64,000 nt of DNA from Schizochytrium sp. TIO01 (GCA_004764695.1 SMSO01000014.1:3423148-3487147), one strand, 5' to 3'. Counted from the stretch's first letter, positions 27,801 to 39,961 are shown. Notes: a model not told the origin generated them from the letters alone. A program made the numbers and translations.

Positions 27801-29333
27801 TTTTTGTTTTTTAATTAATAAGGTGTCTTTACAGCTCTCATAATCTTGTCTTGACTAAAGCTTCAGTTTTTTCAATTATGCTGACTATTCTAAACTCTGA
27901 CAAATTCTATTCCTGGCTGCAAGACTTATATTTAATGCTGCTTTTCCTCTTAGAACTTTCCATTATGTTTATTCTGTTCTTTAATAAGTCCAAATAAACC
28001 CAACAACTAATATATTTAATTACGTCAAGAAAACTTCCCATTATATTTAATAACAGTAGGTTTTAATAAGTCTTGCCCTTAAATTATCTTCGAGGCGTCT
28101 ATGCTATACATCAAACGAGATAGAATAAGCCTTTCGATCCACCTCCTCATAATCAAGAGAAAATTGTTCTATCAAGATCAAATCAAATCGCATAAGACCT
28201 TTCATTCTGAAGCCAATAGGTTTACTACCCACATTTGCTTTTTGCTGTTAATAAGCTTTCAATAATAATCTGTCTTGGTCATTAGGAAAAATGAAAATTC
28301 CTTTCAAGACAAGCCACAGGCTAGCTATGCTAGCCTTTACATTATTGTACTATGATGAATCATCACAAAAGAAGACGTATAGTTCTATTTCTAGTTTCGA
28401 GAATAGCGCCTTCTCCTTTCAATCAGCCTTCTTATTGAAATTGGCTTGCAAAGTACAAAGAACTACACATTTATAGTGCAGAAATACAAAACGTTTCTCT
28501 TCACTTCCGTCATTATGCTTCTCAAATGGATAAAAAAGACTATCAAGCAAGAAGAAAATTAAAAGTAGGAGATACAACCGTTGAAACGACATGGACTACG
28601 CCTTCAAGCTTTGTCCGAGCACTTTCGTCTCATTTACTCAACTCCTTTCTTTTAAAGCCCTCCCTACTCAACCCCCACCCTCCCTTCATACTTATCTCCC
28701 TTCTCCCAGTTGCGTTGGGCCTCTTAGGGCTAGCTCTTCAGAAACAACTCACGAACTGAAGAACGTTTCGTATTACTGCTTGCAACTGATCACTTGAATA
28801 ATACCGAGATGCCTCAGCTAACGGTTGGCCTCAGTAAGGCTTTATGTATCCTTTACTAAAATCATAGGGGTTTATTAGCTTCCATAAACAGCTTTTGTTT
28901 ACTTTCATGTTGAATTTTATTAGTTTAAAAAGAAAAACCGTCACAAACACGCTTGTTGCGAAACACTTGAGCAGCAATCTTAAGCCCACTCAGACTGATT
29001 AGAATGACAGGCGGTCGTTTAAGCTTGGTTTATCGTTAAGCTTGAGCATGCAATCGCGCCGACAGTGGCACCGCAGGTGTTATGCGGTTTCTACGTTTCC
29101 TGGATTTCCCTGGCATTTCTAATTTTTATTATTTATTTTTCTAAACCATAACTGATAAACTGAACAGCAATAGATAAGTGAACAGTATGTATGCATGCTT
29201 ATATATAGCTGATTTTTCGTCATGTCGTTAGAGATTACAATGTGATTGCAACACCAAGCGAGATCAAGAAAGCACCTCCCTATGCTGACTTAAAGCCAGC
29301 AGCTTGTGCACGACAGTTTAAAAGTTGACACGG
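24871..29333. other. Gene-free AT-rich spacer
   Basis: No supported gene. A TTTTCC hexamer run lies at 26190-26213. A 77-codon ATG frame at 28526-28759 is unrecognised and probably chance. Confidence 0.55.
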
Positions 29334-29391
29334 GCACTCGAAAAGGATGGGTCTAATCCGTTACAAGCACTGGCGGACTGAGCTACGACAG
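29334..29391 (-). tRNA. tRNA-like relic or Pol III promoter pair
   Basis: On the minus strand the sequence TAGCTCAGTCCG (29374-29385) matches the tRNA D-arm/A-box consensus at 11 of 12 positions. TTTTCGAGTGC (29334-29344) matches the T-arm/B-box at 7 of 10 informative positions. The boxes start 41 bases apart, close to the spacing in a real tRNA. I could not fold a proper anticodon stem or T stem around them. This is therefore more likely a decayed tRNA or the head of a tRNA-derived short interspersed element than a working tRNA. Confidence 0.3.
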
Positions 29392-30836
29392 CAGGAGGGA
29401 TGTGCAGTATACTACCTATACCATTTCATCTTCAGACAATCCTCTCTGCGAAAGTTTAATTTTGAAGAGCAGGCTGACTTATAAAGATTTCCGTTTTTTT
29501 GTTTAGTCTTTGGTAACGATAAACCTTTTCTAGGATGGACGTGATAAAACACATGAATTTCTCTTTCATTTCTTTATTCAATCCTCTATTTGTTTATTTC
29601 CGGTGGTGTTATGAAGTTGCAGTTTGTGATCGCCTGCCTGCGTCAAAGCGAGGTTGTCTTATCTAATTAAATAATAGAACCATATCCTGTAAATGAAGAA
29701 TTAAGCAACGTCTAACACTTTCTCTTTAAAACTAAGATGGTTGTGACATTGTGAGTCATCGCTTAAGCTTCTATCAGCCTAAAGTCTTAGCTGGCCATAA
29801 TTTAATTATCCCTTTTGTGTGTAGTAGTCGCTTTGATGCTGGATCAACCGATGCCAAGCTGAATCAACAAAATTTCTTTCTGAAGAAAGAAACATACACA
29901 CAATGAAATCTTGAATTTAATCTATTTTAATCAAACAGGACCCCTCATTTGACCCACCTTTAATACAAGATAAAAACAATAGAGGACAGATATTCTTCTT
30001 GATTATTAAATCACTTCTGAAAGTTATCTCTTCACTTTATTCCAGCAAAGAATATGTGAGAGGCTCGTAGTCATACGTGCTTTTTTGGAATTACTCTTGG
30101 TGTTATAGTCAATGAATAGTACCATGACATTCCTACTATCTCTAATACGCAGGACATGGTCCTATGAGCTAAACTTGTGTTATACTACGCAATGTACTAT
30201 GACACAACATAACACTACTCATTTAGATACTTTCTAATTCGTTTCCCTCTAAGCAAAAATAGAGGGAAATGTTCTTTACTACTGAGAGATGACTCTGCCA
30301 GCTAGATATTGACGATAAAGACGAAGGGAAGATACTTGAAGAAGGTGCTAAGCGGTAATTGAGTGAGCTTTGGCTCTTAGAGTGATCCTCCATCCTTAGA
30401 AGCAAAATGATACATATTATAATTACTGAAAAGTGATTCTGATTAGCTTGAGGTTGACTGTCAAGTGGCTTGATGAAGGGTTTAAGAAGGTTGATTTAAG
30501 AGTTAGCGAACTGATGTCCTGGAGAATGAATTCCAGGACAGATTGATTCATGTAGTAATTAAGGAGATTAAGACATTCTTGAAAGGTGTTAGAGATAATC
30601 GATTGGGTTAGGTTAATTCGACCTCTACAGCTATCGATTCAAGTTACACCATGCTTGGAAGTAGGTAATGTGTATTCACACTTCTAGTTCTTGGCTCCGG
30701 CAGCCACATGAATCTAGCTGCCTGTTCTTGCCCTATTGTAACCCTATGTCTACTGGGGTTTCATAATGGGACGCCAAGAGCTCTAGCAATTTCTTTTCTA
30801 CTAGTTCCTTCGATTGGAGATCTCTAATATAATACA
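29392..30836. other. Spacer upstream of the copia-type relic
   Basis: No gene seen. Upstream parts of a retrotransposon polymerase would be expected on the plus strand here if the relic at 30837 were longer, but I could not read any with confidence. Confidence 0.45.
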
Positions 30837-31109
30837 GTGACTAAGATAGTATTACGCACATTTGGGGAAGTAAAATTAACTTGTCTCTTCAAACATCAAT
30901 CTACAGATTTCACTATGCTCATTCAATTGAATGCGTACGTAGACTTTGCTTCTCTAATTCCTACTGTGCACAACCACACATCTGGTTGTCTAGTCAGATA
31001 CTATATCAATTCTTCTTCTCCAAGGACTAACAAAAACTCACCAAGAGTTCTAGCCATGTCTTGCCCACATATTCTTTTTATCAGAAATTCCAGAAATTGT
31101 ATACACTGA
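30837..31109 (+). mobile_element. Decayed Ty1/copia-type RNase H fragment
   Basis: An open frame without a proper ATG start reads like the C-terminal RNase H region of copia-type polyproteins. The order seen is VLRTF (family pattern VLRYL), LNAYVDFAS (family pattern AYVDADFAS, here with two residues missing), TSGCLVRY (family pattern TSGYLV.Y), INSSSP, then a K.SP..LA.S stretch matching the family's K.Q..VALS segment. Spacing is close to the family. The missing Ala-Asp removes a conserved acidic residue, and the RRS part before TSG is lost, so this is not a working enzyme. No terminal repeats, reverse transcriptase or integrase could be identified next to it. The match is by eye and needs a profile search. 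Confidence 0.55.
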
Positions 31110-32057
31110 GTCATGTTGCGTGTATCAGAAATCTATCATACAAATACATGAATTTCGTTTGCACAAAAAGGGATCTATTAAGACAGACACACGACTTACA
31201 GTTGCATCTGTTGCTTGAGAGTTCAAATGCATAATTTCATACTTCTTGCTTCAGTCCTGCGAAAAATCAGCAAATGAAAAAGGTAGTGTAGAGAGCAAAT
31301 GAAATGTTGTAAGAAAAAATTCAAAAACAAATGTTAGTGAAAATAGACCAAACGATGGAATGAATGGACAAGATACTATTGGTACATGCTTGTTTAATCT
31401 TTTGGAGACATCAGGCGTCTGCGTTTCTACTTAAATACATATAACTCAAATGGAACTATTTGTCCAAGCTATCGTATTGTAGGCTGTTTATATTTCTTTC
31501 GTCTTGACTCTTCATTAAAACGATTACACAGATTTAGGAAGGCGCAAAACTTAGGTACCACAAGGTGCGACTCTCTGGATATGGGTTGCATTCCAAAAAG
31601 AGTGAGGTTCTACATCTGGAGATAGAGCAAGGATGCCTGCACAATTAAAAAAATTCTTCTGCTTTGCGGGTGTGCTCCGCACTACTCTTCCTCAACTTGA
31701 AGTAGGCATCTGCATTTATTGGTACACCTCACCTTCCACCACATACATGATCATAGGGCTTCAAGTTTCGATTCTACTCCTCTACTACTAAAGCTATCCC
31801 TTATAGAAAAACCTAATCCTAACGACAACCCACGATGGAAAAAAAAATATGTAGGATATTTAAGTAGGGTAAACTAGTGCAAGGTAAGATAAACTGATAA
31901 TGGTCAACTTCGAGTAGAGTATTAATCATAGTAATTAAAGGGACAACTAGAGAATAGGTACGCAGGTGGTAGATGAAAGAAGAACGAGAGAAGAAAACGA
32001 GAAATGCTCGTACCAATGCACAGCGCAGCGCCGCACTTGAGGCAAGCGGGAGCGGCG
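31110..32057. other. Spacer and probable promoter/5' leader of the CEP295-like gene
   Basis: No gene seen. Composition changes sharply near 32,000-32,050, where a GC-rich stretch begins just before the proposed start codon at 32058. Minus-strand frames of 60-92 codons between 31819 and 32401 overlap one another and the proposed intron, and look spurious. Confidence 0.5.
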
Positions 32058-35000
32058 ATGGGCGGGTCCGGGCGAGTGGACTTTAAGAGTAAACTGGGTA
32101 CGTGCAACGGCTATTCATGAATTTAGCAAGATGTGCAGAAGCTTGTAGCTGGCAAGGATTCAGTGATGTCAAGATGGATGAGCCATGGAAATAGCTTGCA
32201 ACGGAGGAAAACGGAGATGTCCATGAACCAAGTGGGGCCAAGACAATGCCGCATCGGTGCAAGGAAACCATGGAGTGCTTGATTAAGCTCTGGAAAGTAT
32301 GAGCTGTAGCAAACCCTAACGAGAATGAACTTGCCATAAAACAGCCGAAATGAATCAAAAAACCAAGAATGGAGAAACTGACAAGACACTTGCTGGTACA
32401 ATGGAAATGTGTATTATAATCGTGTGTGGCTTTGCGGTGGTTCGCGTATTATTATTCGGTCTGGATTCTCTTTTCTATGCATGATACGTACAACCTACAT
32501 GTACTCGTCCTGGCCTGATGTGCAGATATTGAGGAGTACTTAGAAGATGTAGCAAGGGCGAACAATAGCGGCGAGCCAAGCGCGGTAGGGCGCAGAAATG
32601 GCGTCCCACTGAGCTCAGGAGAAATCGAAAGGCTCCGGCGAGATGACTTTGAGAAAAGAAAAGTCCTTAGGCTCATCCAGGTACGGGAGCAGGAAAAAAT
32701 GCTCGCCATTGCGAGGCGGCAAAAGTACGAGGAAGCTCTCGAACGAAAACGTGCAAAAGCACATGAAAAACGACGCCGAGCATGGGAAGCAGACCGCCAA
32801 CAGCAGATTGATGCTCTCACATCTACATATAAGCAATCTTTGGGTCAAATTGGGATCGCCCACCGTCATGCACAATATCAGGCACAGACTCAGGCAGCCG
32901 AAGAAGCTCGAAAACAGGCGCATAGGGCGCACTTAAGACTTCAGGAACAAGCTCGGCATGAGGTAGCCTTGTCCAAAGAGCGCGAGCAACGTGCTGACCA
33001 TCCCTTCTTCGTCGCTAAAGCACAGGGCAAACATCGTTTTACTGTTCGTCAAAACGTGTCGGATTCAGAACGATCTCGCGCGAGACGCAGAGCAGAAACG
33101 CAAGACCACCTTCGACAAGAGGACCTTGCTACTCAACGTGCACTTGAGGCAGCTGCTGAAAAGTCATTACGCAAGCGTGATATTACCATTGACATCACTG
33201 CTCAGGTTCCTCAAAGTGCTCCAAGCATTCAGGACTTTGCATCGACACGTTTTCATGCTTCGCTCACCCAGCATGCATCACGAAGAAACTCGACCGCTTC
33301 TGAGACATCGTCTGTTGATAGTGATGGAACCGAGTCTCGTGGATCTGCTAGTTGTCAACTTGGTTTTAAAAGGGCAGAACGCTTAAATCAAAAGATTGCT
33401 AAACGTCAACAAGCTGAACAAGAAGAAAAGGTCCTTGCCGAGGAGCGTGCTACCGCCCGAGGAGAGTCAGCCATGTACAAATTGCGCATGCTTCGCGATT
33501 ATCAAGAGGTGGAGCAAAACCTTGCCGCGCTGCGTCAAGAAGAGATTAATGCCAACAAGCAAAATACTATGCAAACTTTACGACGCCTTCGCGCTTCTTG
33601 GCAAGCGAGAGACAAACTTGATAAACACAAGGCTATGCTCCAACAACGTGCTTTCGAACAAACCTTTGTGGATGTTCCCAATGAACCGCAGGGTGTTCTT
33701 CGACAACCCCCCGAGGTTTTGCATGTGATTCCAGAATCCGAAGAAGATGTTCAAGAATCGGATTTCACACAAGCTCAGGCTGGCGAAGATATTTTAGTAC
33801 AAGAAGATCCTGGTTGCGATGAGGGAGAACGACTTGTCCATCACGATGTAGGACCAATATCTATAACTGTGACTTCAGCAGAACACACAGGTAAGGAAGA
33901 CAACAGTGGCTCTCGAACGATGCCGGGAAAACCACCTGCATCACCTCAACCACACATTTCAATCCCTACTGCGCAGAGTGATTTTGAAGATCAGAAATAT
34001 CTTTCTCTAAGTGGCGAAGGTGCGGACAATACTGTATCGACACGACATGGAAAATCCGGGGTATCTGTGAAAAAACAGCATCCTTCCAAGCCTCAACAGC
34101 TCCATGCAGATTTCCAGGATAGTATCGACGATCAAAACGGCAGTTCCGAGAAGGAAAAAGAAATTGATTCCGAAACACGTGCTCTGCTAGAGGCTTCCCG
34201 CCGCGCACGTCAAAGGGGCAATCAAAGTGTTCAAGCTATTCTCAAAATGGGGCAGTCCTTTTTGGAAGGCTCGTCTGATTTCGAAAGCGCTGATACAAAA
34301 ACCCATTTAAGCCATCCAAGAAGAGCCAACAGTGACGAGAGTTCGCAAATTGATTCCTCTGCCACAGTTTCTTCGACTGACCTTTCCTTGCATGCTCGAG
34401 CTGCTGCAGCTGCGTCAGCAGCTGCACGCGCCGCAGCTGATGCGGCGAACCACCACGCTCACTCTCAAACCACCTCCTTTCCTTCTCGTGAACAGCTCGA
34501 ACAATCTATCACCCATTATCTTTATGGATCTGATAGTGAAATTGAAGAGTTTGACGGAGACTTCAGTCATACGGAACCCTCAACACAGCAAGTAGGGTTA
34601 AATGCTTCATTTGTATCTACTTCTAGTTCCCGATCTTGGGAACCTCGAAGAACACCAGGTGAGCGTGCTCGAGCACTTAATGACCTCGCCCTTTCAGTGC
34701 TTCGAGACTTGGACCCTACGCACCCACGAACAAACGTTAAATCAAATCTCTCTGTTGCCTCCTCGGATGTGGCATCCTTAGAGCAGCTTCCATTGAGTCC
34801 AAGCTCACGACCTTCAACAGCTTCTGGCGTTAGGCGCCAGGAACGACCTTTCGATTATAATACATACCATGCTCAAGATCATTCATTAGAATCTTCGGAA
34901 ACGGAGACATCTACCTCCACCCCGACTTCTTCGGCTGTTGAACACCTTATTGTGCGCGACGAAAGCTGGAAAGAGTCTGATGCCTTTACACAGTGGCTTA

Positions 35001-37588
35001 ATCACGTCGAGAACGCTCTTACAGCTACTGAGGAGGGCTTGAAAGGATCTGAGCAAGCAAAAGCTTCGTCAAGTCACCTTCAGGAGACTCACAGCAATGC
35101 GAATAGCCGTTCCCAAACACAAGAGGATGTCGTTACGAATGAACTTATTGTGGAAGATGAAGGATGGAAAACCGATGCTAAATTTGCGTCATTTACAGCT
35201 GACCTTGCTCAGTATTTTCAAGGATCTGGAGCATCCTTGTCTTCCCAGGGCAATAAGGAGCGACAACAATCTGGGCCGTCTTCATCAGCTTCTACCCACA
35301 ATGAGGATTTGAAGTCAGCTTCACTTAGAGATGTTGTTTCTCAACAAGTTTTTGCATCTCTTCCGGCTCGCCGATCTTTACATTCAAATAACTTCACTCT
35401 TGATGAGCAATCGAACTTACAAACTAAAGATAATACGGATGAAATCACCGCAGCAACACCGCTCACAAAGAATCTTGCAAGAGTTATGCAAACTCCATCA
35501 ATTGATGCGAAGTTTGATGCCCTCGATGCACGCCTGCGATCTGCAGCACGCGCTGCGCAGTCGGATAATACCCAAGGCAAGGTGACACCAGGCCCAGCTT
35601 ACCACCTTTCTGCTGCAAGCACGCCTTCAAGTGAAGGCACCCCCCCTTCACCTGAGCGGATATTTTCTGACGCTGCATCGCTTGGAGCAACTGGGGCCTC
35701 TGCAGCTGCAACACCTTTAAGCAAAAGTTTGGCGAAAGCTCTTCAAACCCCTTCTATTGATGCTAAGTTTGATGCCCTTAATGCACGCCTTCGTTCGGCT
35801 GCAAAAGTAGCCTTATCCTCTCAGGATGGCGATGGAAATGTCGAACAAGACGCTAGCGAGTTGATATTTGAGCACCATCATCACTTTGTAGATAGTATTT
35901 CAGAAGAGGATGTGCTTTCTCAGCAAGCTGCTGTTGATGATGATGCTCATGAATCACATATTCAACAAAGTGACGCCATATATGATCACACCCTCGCTGG
36001 CGAGGAAGACAATGGACTGAGGATGAAAAATAGAAAAGAAAATATCAGGTTGAAGACTTTTCAGGACAACGGCGAAGATATAAGCAACCATTCTAATTCG
36101 TCTTCAGAAGCTGCAATGTTGTTATCAATAGATGTGCATTCCCCTGGACACCAAACCAATGAAGGGCAGGACAGCAGTAATAGTCACTCAAGCAGTATTG
36201 ATTCACTCGATAAGGTCCAGCGTGCCCTGCAACTTGCGCGCGAGGAACTTCGAGCAACATCGCGTGAATCACCCGGTGATATGATCTTTGGGAGTCTCTT
36301 GGATCAATCGTCTGACCAAAACTTTAAGCTAGGAGTTTTCACTTCACCTGGTGCCCATGAATCTCCAGCCAAAAAACTTGATGGAAGTGACCAAGTCATT
36401 ACTTTTCAGAGTAACATCTTTGGTTCTTCTGTCAGTGACGAGCTAAGCGACAACGGCCGCCACTACCTTGATCAAAGCGCTAATACTTCGCCTTCAGTTT
36501 TGCGAGGTATAGATGAGGATATGTCAATTCAGGCGAATGAAAGCGCAGAAGACATACTTAATCAACAGCATGGTACAACTAATCAGCCTCAACCTGAAAA
36601 TCATGGAGGATCTGTATATGGTTCAACTACGCAACATTCTACAAAAAACGCAGGACAAGAAGAAGATATGGAGGATGATACTTTGGATATATGGCTTCAA
36701 GCTGCTACGCAAAAGGACAAACCACCTAGCCCTGAAGCTTTTCGTGTAGATTGGCCGATTGAGGATGAACATCCAACTTCCCACAATTCTCAGGTCAAGG
36801 TATCATCTGTCGATGAAGAGTCTGATCCACATTCCACCACAAGACTGCATGTTCAACTCGATGAGGTGCATGCAGATTCTAGACATTCTTCTACTCAAGA
36901 AGCTACACGTAACGATCCTTCGAATGCACTAGTTGTTGGCACAGCTGGAAGTTCACCAGATGATAGTGGAACTCCGTCGCCTCAGGCATTCACAGTTGAC
37001 TGGGCAAACAGTGACAATGACGAGCGACTTGTACGCCTGCCTCGAAGCCCCAAAAGGTCTCAGCTCATGCGTGAACACCGGGAGAAGGTTGGACCCCCGC
37101 CTCTGGTACTCCAAGGTGAGCACCAGAGTCATTCAGGATCAGTTGCCTTCGAAGTAGATTTTATTGAACGACCTGGCGAGAGCCAAGCAGAAGCTCGATC
37201 GAGAGCTTTTCAGGAAAGATCTGCAAGACGTGCAGCAGAAGCACAAGAGCGGGCTCACGAGCGTGAAGCGGCCCGCTTATATGGCTCTGGAGGTACAGCT
37301 AAATCCCATCGCCGTCGTACGTCAAGTCAGTCACAAAGCTCAGTAGGTGCGCGTGAACGACTTGGGTCTCAAGATAGTGGGGCGGGACCTGCAAGGGCAA
37401 GTTTTGGTCAAAAGGTGCCTGTAGACCCGCGCGAGCAGCGAGAAAGGACCGAACGTCTATTCCGCAAACTCCCAGAGGTGCAGCAGAAGAAACAAGAAGC
37501 AGCCGAGCGCCGCCAGGCTGAAGAAAGGCGGCGCCGTGTCAAACAAATGGAGGAGGAGCGTCGTAAGTCTCTCTTTCGCCAGCGCTGA
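32058..37588 (+). CDS. CEP295/Ana1-like centriole protein with ALMS motif
   Basis: Large centriole-assembly protein; in animals CEP295/Ana1 drives centriole elongation and conversion to a centrosome. I join exon 1 (32058-32097) to exon 2 (32526-37588), giving 1,700 residues, comparable to fly Ana1. The N-terminus carries the family signature LSSGEIERLRRDDFEKRK, then LRLIQVREQE (about residues 42-70), followed by basic helical coiled coil to about residue 420. The middle is Ser-rich and disordered, with an Ala-rich patch near 637. The C-terminus has DFIER with an Arg/Ala/Glu helix (1555-1597), a linker, and TERLFRKLPEVQQKK with a basic helix to the end. This is the two-part ALMS motif shared by ALMS1 and CEP295. 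Exon 2 has no in-frame ATG before 32699, which would cut off half the signature. The family call is strong; the first exon is inferred from splice signals. Confidence 0.82.
32098..32525 (+). other. Predicted spliceosomal intron (428 bp)
   Basis: The donor is GTACGT after a 40-base exon beginning at ATG 32058; the acceptor is TGCAG at 32521-32525. Phase is 1 on both sides, giving a Gly/Asp-type junction codon GAT and the joined peptide SKLDIEEYLEDV. An in-frame TGA lies at 32516, just before the acceptor, so the exon 2 frame cannot simply extend upstream. A CTAAC branch-site-like sequence is at about 32310, rather far from the acceptor. Other donors in the right phase were not found with as good a consensus. 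Confidence 0.6.
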
Positions 37589-39495
37589 GCATATGTTCGC
37601 AGTAAACGAATAGATAAAGAGAGGAGCAAATATCAATGAATCGTAATTTTGATAGAGTTTCTCCAATGTCGATTTGGCAACTAATCTAAAGATAATATAG
37701 ACACCCTTTTCCACTCCATGAATGCAAAATTTTGAATGAGTCCCTGTCATTCGAGGTATTTTTTTAAGTTGATTTTTTACCAAAATTGAAAGATTCAGAC
37801 GATCAGTCTCTCAACAATGAGAGTGGGTTTGTTTTTCCTAGATGTGTACTTATGTGTAGTGTAGTTTGTTGAACTTGACCTCCTTTTATCTCGCGTATGG
37901 ATGATGTCAACCAGTTTTTGTAACTATTCTTACTACTAGTCCTTTCATATGGATTGAAAACTCGAGTTGAATCATGTGAATGAGTACCTTGCTACACCTG
38001 CGGTGCATACAAAAGTATAGATGCTGCTGGGAAAGTGCTGATTGAGATATTTAGTACTTGTATCTTGTATTCAGTGATCACTTGCAGGATTAACCTGGAA
38101 TCATAAAATTTGTCCCTCTTCATAATTATTGCTTTCTTTTAATCTTTGCTTTGAAATAGAATGAAAGGGGTCTAAACCAGGCAGTAGCAGTCCTAATTTA
38201 AGAATTATTTCTTGGAGCCTCTGAATTTTCATTTCAATTGTGCATTGGCGTTTTATTTATGTAATATGAACTCGGGCGTGGATCCTGGTACGTTGCTGCA
38301 CCCTGAGTCTGGTGCCAAGAGTTCTCTAAAGCCCCCCTTTTACCCCAGACTAACATATTTACTAATGGAAGGATTATACATACAGGGGTATATACGGAGA
38401 GTTATTGGACCCGTATTCGACGAGGAAATGTCAATTTTCAACAAATTGACTCGGAAGGTTTTCTGTGCAAAATACCACGAAAGGCGGCATAAACTGACCT
38501 TATAAAGAAATTTGAGCCAGCATTAGCGAAGATACAGCTTACCACATGGAAGTGGATGCACTATTCTGAAGAGCTAGTCAGCCAAAATAGTCTTTCTGGT
38601 AAATGAGGTGAGTTTGGTCTCAAATGGACTAATACTATCAGGTCCTCGCCTCAATTTGTCCTACTGCAGTAAGTAAGTTCCTACCCTGTGCGACAGGTTT
38701 TAAATGTAAAGCTCTTGCGGTACTCATGCGTGTGGCCCAAATTGATGAGGCTTGGTCAGCGATGCTGCTAGCCTACTTGCTATGTTCGGGACCGTGAAAG
38801 CGCCCGAAATAAAACCAAACTTCTTCAACCTAGTACTACCCAGAATACCGAAGCACCCTCTACCCAGGCCTACTACCTACCACTCGTCACTTCATCATTG
38901 TCGCTCCTTCTCTTCACTTCACATCACTTCGCTTCACTCCTATGGCCCTCACGTAGCTGCGGTAGTGCACCCGGTAGTAGTAGTGGCCGATTAGCGCCAC
39001 CACCAGAAGAAAGGCATCTTTGACGCTTCTGGGAGTACACCATCAGCTGGACATCAAAGGGGTGCGCGAGGTTCTTGAAATAGCTCGAAGCCGTCTAGTT
39101 TAGGCATCAAGCAATCGATGATGTGATCGAGCAATGATTGCAAGGGCGAGCCTGCGAAGACCTAGGTCCCGTCCCGAGGTCAACTCTGGAGTAGATAGTG
39201 GCACCTGGACACCTCTTCATTGAACTTGGAAACTCTGGAGAGAGAACTTTTTTCGGAGACAATTAGATCAAGAACATAAAATGGATAGGTTGTACTATCG
39301 ATTGCAGTAGTGGTAATCTTAGGCCGTAGGAGTAACATCACGACAAAGAGGAATAGTAGGTACTACAAAAAGTAAACCAGAATCTACTTTGACTATTGCC
39401 TCTTAACACCTGCGCGCGTTGGCTGCTAGCAATAGTCAGCTTGGGCGAAGGCGGGCCGGGAAGGCTTGCTAGTGCAGAGGAGCAATATCGATCTT

Positions 39496-39517
39496 CTAGA
39501 CTCTCTCGAAAGTCTAG
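39496..39517. promoter_or_regulatory. Perfect 7-bp inverted repeat upstream of transporter
   Basis: CTAGACT and AGTCTAG flank an 8-base spacer, about 325 bases before the transporter start codon. It could be a binding site for a dimeric regulator or a leader hairpin; function is unknown. Confidence 0.3.
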
Positions 39518-39542
39518 CCGGCCCTTAGGCGAGTGATCGATT

Positions 39543-39562
39543 CGAGTGATTCAATTCACTCG
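39543..39562. promoter_or_regulatory. Second perfect 7-bp inverted repeat upstream of transporter
   Basis: CGAGTGA and TCACTCG flank a 6-base spacer, 26 bases downstream of the first inverted repeat. The arm CGAGTGAT also occurs as a direct repeat just before it (from 39530), so this half-site appears three times in 33 bases. Confidence 0.35.
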
Positions 39563-39840
39563 CTCATCAAGCCTTCGTTCTCACTCAGGTGTACGCCTTC
39601 ACCTGCGCGAGTGAAGCCACCCGGAGAGGAAGTTTGTCCTCTTGCGGCCTCTTGTTCGTACCCAAAGAGCAGGCAAAACCACGAATCCTCATCTTCGTCT
39701 TCAGATTTGAATAAATAAGGGAGCGTTGGATTGACCGACTTCTCTTGAGTCGGTACCCGATTTGGGATATCAAAAAAGAGAGACAAACTAAATTCGAAAT
39801 CGTTATTGGCAACTATCGGAGACTGAATTGAAGAGACAAG

Positions 39841-39923
39841 ATGTCAATCTATCAAGGTATGAACGCCACTGCTTCGTTCATTTCCGGCATTAGTACGATG
39901 ATTCACCGGGATTCATCTTCACA

Positions 39924-39961
<38 letters not shown>

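Larger units (their letters stand above)
37589..39840. other. Intergenic region, CEP295-like gene to transporter
   Basis: No supported gene. A 79-codon ATG frame ending at 38505 is coding-like in places but matches nothing I know. A less AT-rich part from about 38,750 on probably contains the transporter promoter and leader. Two short perfect inverted repeats at 39496-39517 and 39543-39562 are listed separately. Confidence 0.5.
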
